A stretch of DNA of 64,000 bases from Synaphobranchus kaupii. Lineage: Eukaryota; Chordata; Actinopteri; Anguilliformes; Synaphobranchidae. Where the stretch lies: NCBI GenBank assembly GCA_029718625.1, contig CM056376.1, positions 110,713,576-110,777,575 on the forward strand, read 5' to 3'. Within the stretch, counting starts at the first letter, position 1, and each line of letters starts with the position of its first letter. Below are positions 1 to 12,322 of this stretch, piece by piece. A program made the position numbers and the translations under genes. The notes under the pieces are model-generated. The model did no database searches and was not told where the DNA came from. It saw only the letters and a list, made by a program, of their open reading frames with translations.

Positions 1-294
1 TGGTCACAGACTTCAGGAAGTAACAGCATGTAAAGGATATGCGACCAAACATGAAATATGATACTTTAAAAATATGTTAAAGCAAAGGCTATGAATAATT
101 ATGTAAATGAGAATTTTTTTTTATTTTTAATAAATTTGCAAAGATCTCAAAAAAACTTTTTTCACATTGTCATTATGGGGTGTTGTGTGTAGAATTTTGA
201 GGGAAAAAATGAATTTGATCAATTTTGGAATAAGGCTGTAACAGAACAAAATGTGGAAAAAGTGAAGCGCTGTGAATACTTTCCGGATGCACTG
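1..294 (+). mobile_element. 3' end of a Tc1-like element cut by the window edge
   Basis: Bases 7-60 encode the tail of a Tc1 transposase (RLQEVTACKGYATKHE then stop). The terminal repeat follows and ends TTCCGGATGCACTG before TA. On the minus strand the end reads CAGTGCATCCGGAAAGTATT, a common fish Tc1 terminus. The rest lies outside the window. Confidence 0.9.
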
Positions 295-855
295 TATATA
301 TATATAATGAATACATTATAACTTTTGGGGTTCTAAATGGCAAATATGTCAGGTGGTGTAACTGTCCCGAACATGGATGCAAACAAAAAAAGTTACGTAA
401 AAAGACACAATTTGGCAACAAAACTTTTAATTAAATAGCTTGGCATGTTTTTGTTTTAGATTGCTATGAAATAAGTCAATTTGGTACAGAAGGTCTGTTT
501 ATAAAGTATTCTATTACTTAATGAAATTAGTTTTTCAAACAAAAGGTTTTTTAAATGTAAAGGCGGTGTAACCAGTAAAGAAAGCCATTAAAAATCCTAT
601 GACTTTAAGCAACCCATATGACTTTTCAAAAAATGCCCAAAGGACCTCTTTGATGCAGCTGAAAGGTTAGTAAGTCTCCCACAAATATTGAATAATTCAA
701 ACTTTTTGATCCATGGTAAGCTTGGGGTCAACTTCCCATATCAAATGGTATGACCACTGGAACACTATGAAAATGTATTATTAAAAAATGTATACTTATT
801 GTAGATAATAATAGCATTATTGACAGACTTGAGGTCAGGGTCATCAGTTAATATA
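295..855. other. Unassigned AT-rich stretch
   Basis: I see no gene, repeat end or RNA gene here. Confidence 0.6.
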
Positions 856-1150
856 CAGTGAGCACCATAATTATTTGGACAGTGACACATTTTTTGTTGT
901 TTTGGTTCCATACTCTAGAACTTTGAGTTTGAAAGGATACAATGAGGTTGAAGTGCAGACTGTCGGCTTTAATTTGAGTATATTTTCATCCATATCGATT
1001 GAACCGTTTAGAAATTATAGAACCTTTTGTACATAGTCCCCCCCCCCCCCCCTTTTCTGGCATCAAAAAATATTGGACAGTTTAACAGAATGTAGAATAA
1101 AGGGATCTCTATGGGAATTGGGGGGGTGGGACTAGATTTAGCTATAGTAT
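856..1150. mobile_element. Tc1-like terminal region, CAGTGAGCACC family, fused to a foldback fragment
   Basis: Begins CAGTGAGCACCATAATTATT after TA, with an internal direct repeat (AATATTGGACAG near 1069) that gives the IR/DR layout. At about 1104 it jumps to GGGATCTCTATGGGAATTGG, the middle of the foldback unit seen at 16325 and 48275, so it is internally deleted. Confidence 0.85.
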
Positions 1151-1175
1151 ATAAAAGACTATATATAGTCTTCTG

Positions 1176-1368
1176 ATATCCTTTTATACCCAGTCATGAT
1201 AGCAACACCTGTTTACCTGTGGAAGGTGTTTTTTGAACATTCCACAACCTTCCCAGTCTTTTATTTTTTTGCCCCTGTCCTAACTTTTTTGGAACGTGTT
1301 GCAGACATCAAATTTGGAATTAGCGTATATTTACAAAAATCAATAAAGTTGATAAGGTAAAACATTAA
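1176..1368 (-). mobile_element. Tc1-like fragment of the AAAAAAGTTGGGAC family, interrupted at TTAA
   Basis: On the minus strand it matches 62995-63210: TTTGATGTCTGCAACACGTT, AAACACCTTCCACAGG-like segments and CATGACTGGGTATAAAAGG. It stops at TTAA (1365-1368), the same internal site where the copy at 60612-64000 is interrupted. Confidence 0.85.
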
Positions 1369-1629
1369 AGGGTAATCCCACCCAAAAACAACATTAACTC
1401 AATGCGCAACTAATTAAGTCTTTCTTTGTGGCTGGCCAAAAAAATAATCTGTACTGAATTAATTCTACCACTTCCTCGTTTTTGAAAGACGACAGTGTTT
1501 TCAAGTGGGCGTGTAAATTACATAGCAAGTAGGCTGAGTCAGCGAGGGAAAAATTGCTGCCTGCATCTCACTGTTCTGAGAGTTCTGTGGTAGGGACATG
1601 TCGTAGATCAAGCTAGCTATCATTGCTAT
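1369..1629. other. Sequence starting AGGGTAATCCCACCC after TTAA, unassigned
   Basis: Probably the start of an element inserted at the TTAA of the preceding Tc1 fragment. I could not find its other end. Confidence 0.45.
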
Positions 1630-2442
1630 TAGGGTTGCAAATTCTAAGGAATTTCCTTGATCGATAGTCGTCAACGTTAATGAACAATCAATCGATCAAT
1701 CGATAACAAAACAGCTAAAAATAGCTTATGACGTAGAAAATACAAAATGCATGTTTTTTTCCTCAATCAAAACTTTATTGAAACATTTGAGAAATACGCC
1801 TGTTTCATAGCATAACACAAATATAATTATGAACGCTGTTTTGTTTAAGTATGATATTTTAATAAGGCACGGGAAATTGCGCTCACTCTTCCGAGGCCAA
1901 ACTCACGTGCCGCCCGGCTTGGACAAGAGGGAAAATAAATAATTTTAATTTAAAAAAATGTTTTTATATTATTCTTTTTTATATATAATATATATTTTTT
2001 TTTTTTATGTAGCTGCAATATTTCCCTTACCGCAGAATGCTGGAATGATCAAAATAGCATCTGGAAAAACCCTTGCCAAAACAGCTTCGGTTTCCGTTAG
2101 GCCTAATTGAAATTTTCGATGGCAGCGCTGATATTATGAGGGTGTAATTATAGTTTCCGCCTCTACGCAAAATGGCGCACTTTCGTCCGTTTCGCTATCT
2201 GACCAGAACTCTTAAGTGTAGAGTAAAAGCTAATACTGCACAGTCGCGGATCTATGGGTGGGCAAGCTGTCAATCTGGCCCCCTTATGTTTAACTTAATG
2301 ATTGCATTTCACCAACAGCTCCCATTGACACAATTAAGATGAGACCGCAAATAGTTCAATTTGATCGTTAAATTTGAAATGGTCGATCGATCAAATTATT
2401 AACGGCAATTAATCGATCAACGATTAATCGTTAACACCCCTA
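1630..2442. mobile_element. Non-autonomous hAT element with exact 8-bp target duplication
   Basis: The 813-bp element begins TAGGGTTGCAAATTC and ends TTAACACCCCTA. Subterminal regions are rich in ATCGAT (TGATCGAT, CAATCGATCAATCGAT, GATCGATCAAAT). The 8-bp ATTGCTAT flanks it at 1622-1629 and 2443-2450. 8-bp duplications and TAGGG ends are hAT hallmarks. There is no transposase. Confidence 0.93.
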
Positions 2443-2450
2443 ATTGCTAT

Positions 2451-3957
2451 TTTATTATAATGTCAGAAAATTACATTGATAGGCTACCTTATTTCCTAAA
2501 GATGTTTTGGAAAACTAAACCAAACTGGACTCGAGTGCTGTCGGTTACAGAGTGGAGCTCCTCCGGTATTCCCTGATTCTCTGTAGCCTCCCTATCTTCC
2601 TCTGCCTTATTGAGTCACCCGGTAAGGAACCATGTCAAACAATGTTACATTATGATCCATGACCATTAAGTAGACTAGCTGACCAGAATTGAACGGTTTC
2701 GCTTTGAGCATTCGATTACAGAAGCAATGTATTTTCTTCTGGGCTAGTGCGTTAGCTGTTGTTAGCAACGGGTTTCTTGCCATATAACAAATTGGTCATC
2801 GTTTGCATAATGGCATCTACTTTTTGACACGTTCTAATCTAATTTATAGATTTATCATCAAGTTCATGGGTTCTCACAGTCAGTCCTGATGCAACACTGA
2901 GTAGGCTATGTTAGATTGTTCTTTTCAACTGCATATCAGTTCCACCATTATAATGAATTGGGTCTTATAAAGACTGTCCATTTATGGTTTTGGCCCATTG
3001 CCACTGAAACAAGAAAAACATTGGACAGTGCAACCAAACACTATCAATGTCACAATGAAGGATCTACTTTTTAAGGGGACACACTCCATTGTTATTGTTC
3101 AGATTTTATTCATTTACCATTTCAGAAAAAGAAAGTATCTTCACAACTCACACAATGTGCAGGTTTATACATGTCAATGATCACTTGGTTCATATAAAAT
3201 CAGAATTAGCTAAATTAATTAACTGACTGATGCAATTTTGTACACAAATTCCATTAGCCAAACCCTTTTTTACGATCAACGTGGTCTCCCAATGTGTTTC
3301 ATATACTTGTGAAATTTTATCTCCTCCCATATGTTCTCCCATGAAAAACAGGTATTTGCATGGGATATACAAATTAGGTTCACGCTTGGCTACTCACAGA
3401 ATTTGTTTTATTTTGGAGCATTACACAGCCCAAATAATTTTATACCACATTTTCTCAAATGCAAACCCTTTCGCACTCGCAGGAAGATCATATTATATAA
3501 ATACAATGGCTTGGATGGGGGGCTCAAACATGCTGCCTAATATGGAACAAAAACAAGACTGAGTTTCAAAGAATTCTTGTAGAATGTCCACTGAATAGCC
3601 TCCACCTTTTTTCAGATTGTCTTAAGCACTACAAAACTTCTATATTTATGGTCAGCCCAGCAAGTAGGCCTAATCTCATCTCTTTATACCATAATTTAGT
3701 TTGGATCGGGTATGTTAAAGCAGTGTACACTGATTTAGATCTTATATAATCCACTTTCCAAACAGTTCTCACCACAGGCAGGCCAGCCCAACCGGTTAGG
3801 TGTCAAATTAAGTCCTCAATTCTGGCTATGCTGACATAAACTTCAAAGATTTTAAAAGAATGAGAACTGAGAATGAGACTAGATTTTACTTAGCCTGAAG
3901 CAATATTATGTCAAAATCAGAAAAAAACAAGTGTACTTATAAGATGCAATACAATTT
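2451..3957. other. Unassigned stretch
   Basis: AT-rich sequence with short chance frames only; no gene or clear element. Confidence 0.55.
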
Positions 3958-4745
3958 TAAATATAGCTGCAAGCAACGATTCCCGGGGACCGAGCGGCAT
4001 GAGCAGCATTTGTCAAACAGAGACTGCAAAATGGTAGACAACTCTAGACAGGGTTGATCCACAAAACAAATATTTGTTTCTAATCAGGGCTTTTGCCATT
4101 ATTTATGGTATCTAAACCCGATCCCGTTATCAGGTATTATTGTAAATTCTTAATTTTCCTAGTAGCCTACTTCATTTTTATGGGGACATTGTGTTATGTG
4201 TGAAAACCGTAACCCGAACAGAGCTGAAGTGCACATCCTTTTTGTTGCAAATGAATCAAGAAATCTTGCCCACTAAACCGCAACAGGACAACATAGGTAG
4301 GCCTACACATAGACAGATGTTTTTGTCGGCTTTTGTGTGAGATTGAGAAAAGTGACAATGTTTGAAAATAAATGTTAGTTCAAAACATGTAGCCAATGGC
4401 ACAGTTATGAATTGATTTTTTACATTACTGCAATAACGTGCTCTGTACCAGATAATATTTCGCGTGAAAACTTTATTTTCTGTGTCTGACAAATGGATAC
4501 TTGTTCCCATAGCGTAACTGCTAAACGTGACCTGCGGTAAATCTTTCGTTGGTCGGTTAGTATCGTAAGCTACTGGACCATGTCGGCAGCCTTTTACGTA
4601 TTTTAAGTACAAGTGAAACAGTGAACAGTTAATACTGTTATATTTCTTAACCTTTGCAATAAAAAGGTGTTCATTACTGTGAAAAGAACATTAAAAGAAG
4701 AATAGCATTTGCACAATCATTTTGCCAAACATTAACTTAGCCATT

Positions 4746-4818
4746 GGTACCAAGCAGGACTCGAACCACTGACCTAACGCATGGAAAGCCAAGATTGTAA
4801 CCATTAGGCCAAAGCAGG
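4746..4818 (-). repeat. tRNA-like SINE-type module 1
   Basis: On the minus strand TTTGGCCTAATGGTTA resembles an A box and GGTTCGAGTCC is a perfect RNA polymerase III B box (plus 4757-4767). Acceptor-stem pairing is poor, so a tRNA-derived head is more likely than a working tRNA gene. Confidence 0.6.
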
Positions 4819-5004
4819 TTAACGGAAACGTGAAGTCTTTTGCGTTGCGGTATCAGATTGTGTTGGCTTACTGACTTCATAATTCAAACAGTTAACAGTT
4901 AATATTGTGAAATTTCTTAGCCTTTGCAATAAAAATAACTTGTTTCATGTTAAAAGAACATTCTTAGCATGACGTGCATATTGTGTGCCTCAAAAAAAAT
5001 GTTA

Positions 5005-5076
5005 GGAACAGGTGGGGATTGAACCACTAACCTACTACACGGTAGTACAATGCCTTAACCACTGAGCTACAGGAAC
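5005..5076 (-). repeat. tRNA-like SINE-type module 2
   Basis: On the minus strand GTAGCTCAGTGGTTAAGG is a good A box and GGTTCAATCCC a good B box (plus 5015-5025), 28 bases apart. The ends do not pair into an acceptor stem. The downstream body (to about 4896) repeats that of module 1 (to about 4626), a 270-bp period. Confidence 0.65.
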
Positions 5077-6823
5077 ATTCACCGTTGGTAAGGTAGGTAG
5101 ACAGCCTGTTAAGCATAGATAGTGTACTTGGCGAATGGCACACCTGCCATCCCAACATATGTATTTCTGTAGCGCCACCACGTGGATTCATTGGGTTAAA
5201 ACTGCAGGGCTCAAGTCTTGATCCAACTCTCAATCAACCCACCAAGTTTCAGAACTTTATGTCAAACGGTTTTAGAATTACTAGCATTTTTGTGATAAGC
5301 CACGTCCAATGCAAAATTCATTGGCTTCTCATTCTGCCATTTTTTGACATAGGCCTGCATGTATAAAGGGATTCCCTCAAACAGGTTTTGTGCAAATTGG
5401 TCAAATCCTGTAGGAGAAGTAGCATTTTAAGTGTTTTACAAAAAATGCTAATTAGCGGAAAATCAAAGATGGCAGACTTCATGTGGCTCGATTGGGATTG
5501 AAACTGCAGAGGACAAGTCCTGATGTTACTGTTAAGAGACCTACCAAGTTTCATAACTTTCTGTCAAATGGTTTTGGAATTATTAGCATTTTTATGATCA
5601 TTGGATCGTCATTTGGCCATTGCTTGACCTAAGCCTTAGAAAAGCAATGCATTAAGGAAGGCCCGTGACCTGAGTGCACACACCAAGTTACATGCAAATA
5701 GCATTTTAAGTGTTTTACAAAAAAATGCAAATTCGCGGAAAATCCAATATGGCTGAATTTATGGTTCCTTGAGGCAAATTTGTTCATCATGAGCAGAGGG
5801 ACCTGTATACCACATTTTGTGACTCTTAGTCAGCAGTGGGCGTGTCAATGTCAAAATTTTGTCATGTGCACTACAGCGCCAACAACTGGCCTAGTGCCAC
5901 CAAATTTGGTGATGAGTTGTGAGATCACAACTTCAAACTATGCCAAGTTTCAGAATCAGCCAAGTTGTTAAGGAAAAACACAGAGAAGTAATAGATGAGT
6001 ACATTTAAACCAAAATGGTGGCAAATTCAAGATGGCACCCACGCAATTAGTAAAGATCTATGATCCAAATCTGCACCTTTGTCACTGTAGCAAGTTTCAA
6101 ATCACTGCAGAAGAACAGTGATTTTTAGTGAATTTTTCAATATCTTTTTATATGTGGATCTCTATAGCGCCACCACGTGGCTCAATTGGGTTAAAACTAC
6201 AGAGGTCAAGTCCTGATGTTACTCTTAACAGACCTACCAAGGTTCATAACTTTCTGTCAAATGGTTTTGTAATTATTAGCATTTTTGTGATAAGCCACGC
6301 CCACTGAAAATTAATTGGCTCATCATTTGGCCATTTATTGACAAAACTCTTAGAAAAGTAATGCATTAAGGAAGGCTGACTGCACACACCAAGTTTCGTG
6401 CAAATTGGTCAAATTTTGTCAGAGTAGCAGCATTTTAAGTGTTTTACAAAAAATGCTAATTAGCAGCAAATCCAATCTTGCGGACTTTATGGGTCCTTGA
6501 GGCAAATTTGTTCGGCATGAGCAGAGGGACCTGTATACCAAATTCTCTACGAGACTCTACGTGAAACGGGGCAACGGCAGTGGGCGTCAATGTCAAAATT
6601 TTGTCGTGCACTACAGCGCCACCAGGTGTTCTGGTGTCATATCTGCGTCATAATATACAGGATCCAAGAGTTTGGCAATCCCAACAAGCCTGCCAAGTTT
6701 GGTGATTCTAGGTCAAACCAGCTCACGGGAATTTTAGGTGTAAGGCGAGAAAGGAAAAAGAGAATCCGAACAAAAACAATAGGGTACCAAGCGGCTATGC
6801 TGCTTGGTCCCCTAATTAAATGA

Positions 6824-9800
6824 CTTAGTAACCCGTATTCTTAAGCAACAGATGCATTCATTTTCTGTAACGTAGTCAGTTTACCAGTTATAGCTAACGT
6901 TATCTGTTAAATTTAGCACACGTTTCCATGTTACTTTTAACTAGCTAGCGTTAACATTAAATTCGGCCGGTGTTTTGAGTTGCCTGATAGTTATAGCTAA
7001 ACTAACATTATCTAACATTAGCTAACCTTATGTGTTAGCAAGCGTTTCCATTCGCCCATGTAACGTTAGCTAGCTAATTGCTAACGTTACTAGGTGATGG
7101 GGTAAACGTTCAGGTTGTAAATTGTTAAGCAGGTTATGTTTACGTGTACTTTTGGTACTTACATTTTAAATCAGATACTTTTTTACTTTTACTCAACTGG
7201 TGTTTGAATGGGGGACTTTCTTTTACTGGAGTCATTTTTAGCTGTGGCCAGCAGCTAACGTTAGTAGAAAACACTCTGTCAGTAGGTCGGTCGGTCTGAT
7301 ATTTCTGCAATAGACTATACCCGCACATAGATACTTTGGCATATGGTCACAGCTTTTCACGTGCTAACGTGCTAGTTTTTTTTTACATGTTGTACAATAC
7401 AGTACTTTAGTTCAGTAATTGAAATTTGAAAATGTCCAGACTTGCCTATTGTTTAGCCTACTATTAACTTAAGTTTGGTGCAAATGTCGCAAGTGAATCT
7501 TGCCTGTTAGGGACACAAAGTGATAATATCTTTATATTTTATAATTACATTTTATTAAATGTCCCATAATGTTTAATAGTAAATTAATTTAATTTGCAAG
7601 TTTGATGTGGATTCATGAAATGAAAAACCATTAACGTTTAATAAAATGGTAAGACTGTGAGTGTAACCAGTTTGCATAGACGGGCACGCACCAATTGAGA
7701 AATAAGTAGGCTAGCCTACTCCAGTACTTGTTTCTAATTTCATGCAAGCACTCACAGGGAAATCAGGTCAAATGCACAACCCTATCCTTCCAGCCACATT
7801 ACTTGGTTGGCTACCGACCAAAGTGGCTGCTAGACTAGAAATCTTACCAGCAACAATCTAAATATATTATTTATTTTATTCTTCCATTTTAGTCCATTTG
7901 GATTCCTGGATAAACTGACAGCGCCCTAAAATCAGATAACTTCAAAAGAACCCACTCTAAAATATACCGTGCATATTAAAAGGAATCTGTCATCATACCA
8001 GCGTGTTTACGGAAACAGGAAATTACAAATCACTCCCTGAAAATGTAGTCTACTATTTTCAAATAACAGTTTGATTCTAAATGTATCAGAAACAGATGAA
8101 TTATGAATTACGTAGACAAAGGTAATGTCTTAATGGTACACTAAACCTTATTAATTCTGGAAAAACTATGAAGGCCACTAAAATAATGTCACTTGAATCA
8201 ATTTTAAAGACACAAAGATTTTGTCAAAATAATAGTTATTTTTAAATAAAACTATATTATATAGAATAAAATGACAGGAGGTAGGCTAATTTTTCCCATA
8301 AATATTTGCATCAACAAGAAACTCTTGAGAGTGTCATGTTCAAAATGCACCCAAATTTTAAGCTAGCCTACTCTAAAAGCACAACTGAATACAAGGACTG
8401 GTTATTGTTTGATTGACATAATTCGCTTCGTTCTAGTTCGTATACGTGCTAGAAGTGTCATTTTGAGACCGATTTAGCTGCCCTATATAAGTGAATGGAG
8501 AGCGACAAATAGTCTACCCTATTCTGGATTATCAGCACAGAGCAACTAACGAACATATTTCGCCACCATTTAGACTCATATCATGGCCAGGTGACTACAC
8601 AACGCAAAGTTCTACCAAAGTTCAGTTATGCTTTAAAATGAAGACAGCATGCTATGAGAAATGAGTTGCTGCCAGCACAAATCTAGTGAAGAAAAAGCAA
8701 AAAAAAAAAAAAAGAATTCACCTCGCGGACATAAAATGACTGTAACCCCGTTGTTCAACGTCTCAGTCCTAAACTACAATTAAATATTTGAGTGATACTA
8801 ATTTATCAATATGTTGTTTGTTATCACATCCTTGATGACATCAATTCAAATGTAGGCTATTGACCTTACAACGTTATTTTAAAATTGTGTCTCATAAAAT
8901 TGACTATAAACATCTAAAATTGAAAATGGTAACGTTAACAGAACAGGAGTAACGTTAGTCGCCGCAATATAAAGAAAAACCAAGACATTTGTTTCAACCA
9001 TAAGCAGGCCTAACGTTACATTTTCGAGAATACTGTGGGAAACAACTGACGCTCGAAATCACAACCCGTGAGGCAAGTAGCTAAATTACACCGTTCATGA
9101 CTATGCACATAGGCTATTGAAAATGTGCAATGTTCTAATTTACTATTTGCACATTTAAGTTAAGTTACATGACTAAATAAATCTGACTAATGTGGCCAAC
9201 GTTAGCCAACTACCTTACAAAACCGAGTTCTACACGCAACGAGACAGCGAATGCAGAAAACACATTTACGTAGAAACACATCTACGCTGAGGTTAGTTTG
9301 CATGAAACAAGAACGCAAGACAGATCGCCCAACGAAGCTAGCAACCTGACTAGCCAAAATGGTTGGAAACCCTAGCGATTTGAAGCAAATCCCAAAAGCA
9401 ACTACCTATGGAACATAGGCTATACACGCTAACTCACAAGCTGTTCCAATGCAAAACAAGCTATTTCACGAACCTTGAACTACTGTACATGTTGCTCATA
9501 AATGAAATTCCCATACGATTCCTAATCAAACTGCCAAATGGTGTCCTGTGTTTTGTCTTCTCTATTCAGGAGGAAGAAAAGAGAACGGAATGACGTCCAA
9601 CAACTATCTTTGATTGGCCAAAAACGCATTGGAGCTGTAGATCTCTACTATACGCTGCACATTTAACCCCTTCCTTGTCCTCGATTACTTAACACAGAAT
9701 ATGTTAAATGTGTGTGAGACTGTGCTCGTTTTTGTGCCGCATGTAGGAGAAGAGTTAAATAAATAATTAAATAAATAAATCCCTGGAACGTTGTGAGACC

Positions 9801-10177
9801 TACTGACAATAATGTTGTTTAAACCATTACTCTCGGACGCACGTCCTTAAAACTGTGATTTTGTTCCCTAGTGCGTAGCAGTTAGATAATCTTTTTCTAG
9901 GCGGTGATTGGACACCGCTGTAGATGTCTACCAGAGCCCAAGAAAGAAATACCGTAATATCCCTAACGTAAGGACAGTTCATTTGTCCATGCCACTGCGG
10001 GCTAATTTAAATGGTTTAAAGAGCACATTTTGCCCCATTTAGATTGTACTTTTCGTTAACTTTGTATGGTACTGCTTGGTAAATGAATCCAAATAATTAA
10101 ACATTCTCAACGAATTTCCAGAACACACGCAGCATCCCCTCCCCCATGAATACGTGAATTAGCCAACCAAAGCATAC
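6824..10177. other. Unassigned stretch, rich in TAACGTTA/GCTAGC motifs
   Basis: No gene recognised. Around 6890-7110 and 8935-9200 the sequence is crowded with AACGTTA and GTTAGCTAGC-type words. A poly-A run lies at 8699-8713. Confidence 0.5.
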
Positions 10178-10218
10178 CTTAAAAATGCCTCGTTGTTTCC
10201 AGCGGATACCGGCGCCAT
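10178..10218 (-). CDS. Possible first coding exon of an unidentified minus-strand gene
   Basis: On the minus strand a GAAAATGG start opens MAPVSAGNNEAFL plus AG, immediately followed by a plausible donor GTATGC. The ATGGCGCC context and the GC-rich, YY1-like GGCGCCATTTT resemble 5' ends of housekeeping genes. I find no second exon in the window and do not recognise the peptide. It could be chance. Confidence 0.25.
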
Positions 10219-11133
10219 TTTCTTGTCAAGTGACTTGTTTGTTAGATCGTGCTGTTAAAACGAAAGTGGTCCCTGGATTTCTCAGAGAACAAAAAGATAT
10301 AAGTAATGGCCAAACAAAACTTTCGACGTAAAAATAAACAAACAAAAAAAACAAAGCTTATTAGTATCCTTTTCTGTCCATATGTTTCTTGTTTTTTTTT
10401 TTTTGTTTTTTGTTTTTTTAAATGCAAGACCCCTCATGAGGTAAACATGCATCCATTTGACAACAATGTAATCTGAAATCAAAACAAATAGGCCTATGTA
10501 TATCATGAATGGTATATCATTAGGTGTGATTATATTTGTTATTCACCAATAGGGTAGGCTATTATTCCGCCACTTTTTGAGAACTTATCTCCTCCTACAC
10601 CATTCACACCATCGACGTCATTTATACCTCATATTATGCCTTTATATCCAGGTTGCTATTACTTTTTACTTTTATACCATATACACTTTTTCAGATAATT
10701 GACCCTTTATCGCCAAAAAAATGAACGGGAGTCAATGGGCGCATTTTCAAAACTGATGCAATAGAATGTGGATGCTGTAACATAAGCAATATTACACTGC
10801 TTATGACATCACAATGCCTCCCTCTACAACACTGTTATGACCTAACAATACTATCCCAGATGATTTGACATTACCTTTTTGTGCTTTCATCATAATGCAT
10901 TACTTCTTTGTATACTTCCAGGTTCTTTAGAGTACTTACCACAAAATACATCACCATATTTTAACACTTTCACCTTCTTTAGATCCTTAATACATCATTA
11001 CCACTTCATACCATTTCCATCTTTTATTTACCACCTCACAAGATACCATCTTTCTATAGCATTTCCAGCAATTGACCACTGCGAAGCAACCACACCTACA
11101 ACTTCTTTAGGAATTGTTAATCTAGTTTTGTAT
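10219..11133. other. Unassigned stretch
   Basis: AT-rich; nothing recognised beyond short chance frames. Confidence 0.5.
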
Positions 11134-11314
11134 GTGATCGCTGAGACCCTATTAGTGAGAGAGAGAAATGGAACCCTGTTATGGATCTAAATTTTACAAC
11201 TGTCAGATTTTGAGCCTTATTTTATGTCACCAACAGATTTCCTATTTGAATTTTTTCTAATTTTTTTTTTTCAGTTGCTAAGTTTGTGTAGGGTCAGTTG
11301 TTACAGATGCACCT
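11134..11314. repeat. Direct repeat, unit 1
   Basis: Starts GTGATCGCTGAGACCCTATT and ends TTGTTACAGATGCACCT. It is copied in the same orientation at 11672-11846, with about 360 bases of other sequence between. Confidence 0.85.
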
Positions 11315-11671
11315 ACCAACACTACATAAAAAAGTGAGATGTGGATGTAAATTGTGGGCATATTTTGTCTGCAACGAGGTGTGTCAAAATTGTGAGTGAA
11401 ATGGAAACAATAATGTGGCAGCTAATAAAGAGACTAAATTAAATTATTTTCCACAAAATTCATTTTACAATTGATGGGTAGATGGCAACAATGAGGAGAC
11501 AACAGTCAGTATAGCTGGCCACTACTGGATCAGGTTTGCAGATGCACAAGGGACTGTAACACAGATTGTTGTGAAACGATGAAACTGACAGAACAGTAAT
11601 AAACATTTCTAATTGGATTTTGTTTGAAACATTTTTTGCATATAATTTTAACAAAACAAGCAAATTAGCAC

Positions 11672-11846
11672 GTGATCGCCGAGACCCTATTAGTGAGAGA
11701 GAGAAATGGTTGGGAACCCTGTTATGGATCTAAATTTTTCAACTGTCAGATTTTGAGCCTTATTTTATGTCACCAACAGATTTCCTATTTTCATTTTTTT
11801 TTTCAGTTGCTAAGTTTGTGGAGGGTCAGTTGTTACAGATGCACCT
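11672..11846. repeat. Direct repeat, unit 2
   Basis: Same sequence as 11134-11314 with few changes. ACAAGCAAATTAGCAC lies just before it (from 11656) and again just after it (from 11852), suggesting local duplication. Confidence 0.85.
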
Positions 11847-12078
11847 GCAAAACAAGCAAATTAGCACTTACAATCATTCTCCTGCAATGCTTAAGTGTAA
11901 CAACTGACCGAATCCACTGCCCACAATGAACACAAACAACAAGATATTGTATTTTGGCCAACTGGGTCGATTAACTTGGTGGCTACTGAGACCATACTGT
12001 AAGATTATAAAGTCAACATATGTCCAACAGAGAGGATTCAGGATGTACCAACACAATATCTGCAGTGTATATGCAATT

Positions 12079-12322
12079 GAAGACTCTGGTGCTAAAAGTA
12101 CTGAAGTCACATTTTTAGACAATTCAAGTTGAGCATAGAAACATGTTTTCTTTGTTTCGCTAAGTCCACCCTAATAATATTGTTAACAGAAAAGGTGCCT
12201 AAGCAATGCATAAAAACAGCAACACATTTAATGGCAGATTTTATGGATCAATGATATTTTTGGATTTGATTTTCTCAAAATAGACATTTTGTGACTTCAG
12301 TACTTTTAGCACCAGGGTCTTC
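12079..12322. repeat. Hairpin MITE with GAAGACYCTGGTGCTAAAAG ends, copy 1
   Basis: Begins GAAGACTCTGGTGCTAAAAG and TACTGAAGTCAC; ends GTGACTTCAGTACTTTTAGC and ACCAGGGTCTTC, so about 32 bp of inverted terminal repeat. Interior includes GGTGCCTAAGCAATGCATAA. A second copy is at 56773-56976. Confidence 0.9.

Larger units (their letters stand above)
3958..6823. repeat. Complex 2.9-kb dispersed repeat with internal modules
   Basis: Starts TATAGCTGCAAGCAACGATT followed by CGGGGACCGAGCGGC, and ends GGTACCAAGCGGCTATGCTG then CTTGGTCCCCTAATTA, so the ends are loosely inverted (GGGGACC..GCGGC against its complement). Inside, modules recur about 1 kb apart: GCGCCACCACGTGG at 5172 and 6167, AAAAATGCTAATTAGC at 5442 and 6447 with a variant at 5722, and GAGCAGAGGGACCTGTATAC at 5790 and 6520. 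It resembles repeats widespread in fish genomes. There is no coding capacity. Confidence 0.75.

Noticed and set aside
5005..5076. A functional tRNA gene
   Set aside because: The A and B boxes are good but the ends do not pair and the anticodon arm is abnormal.
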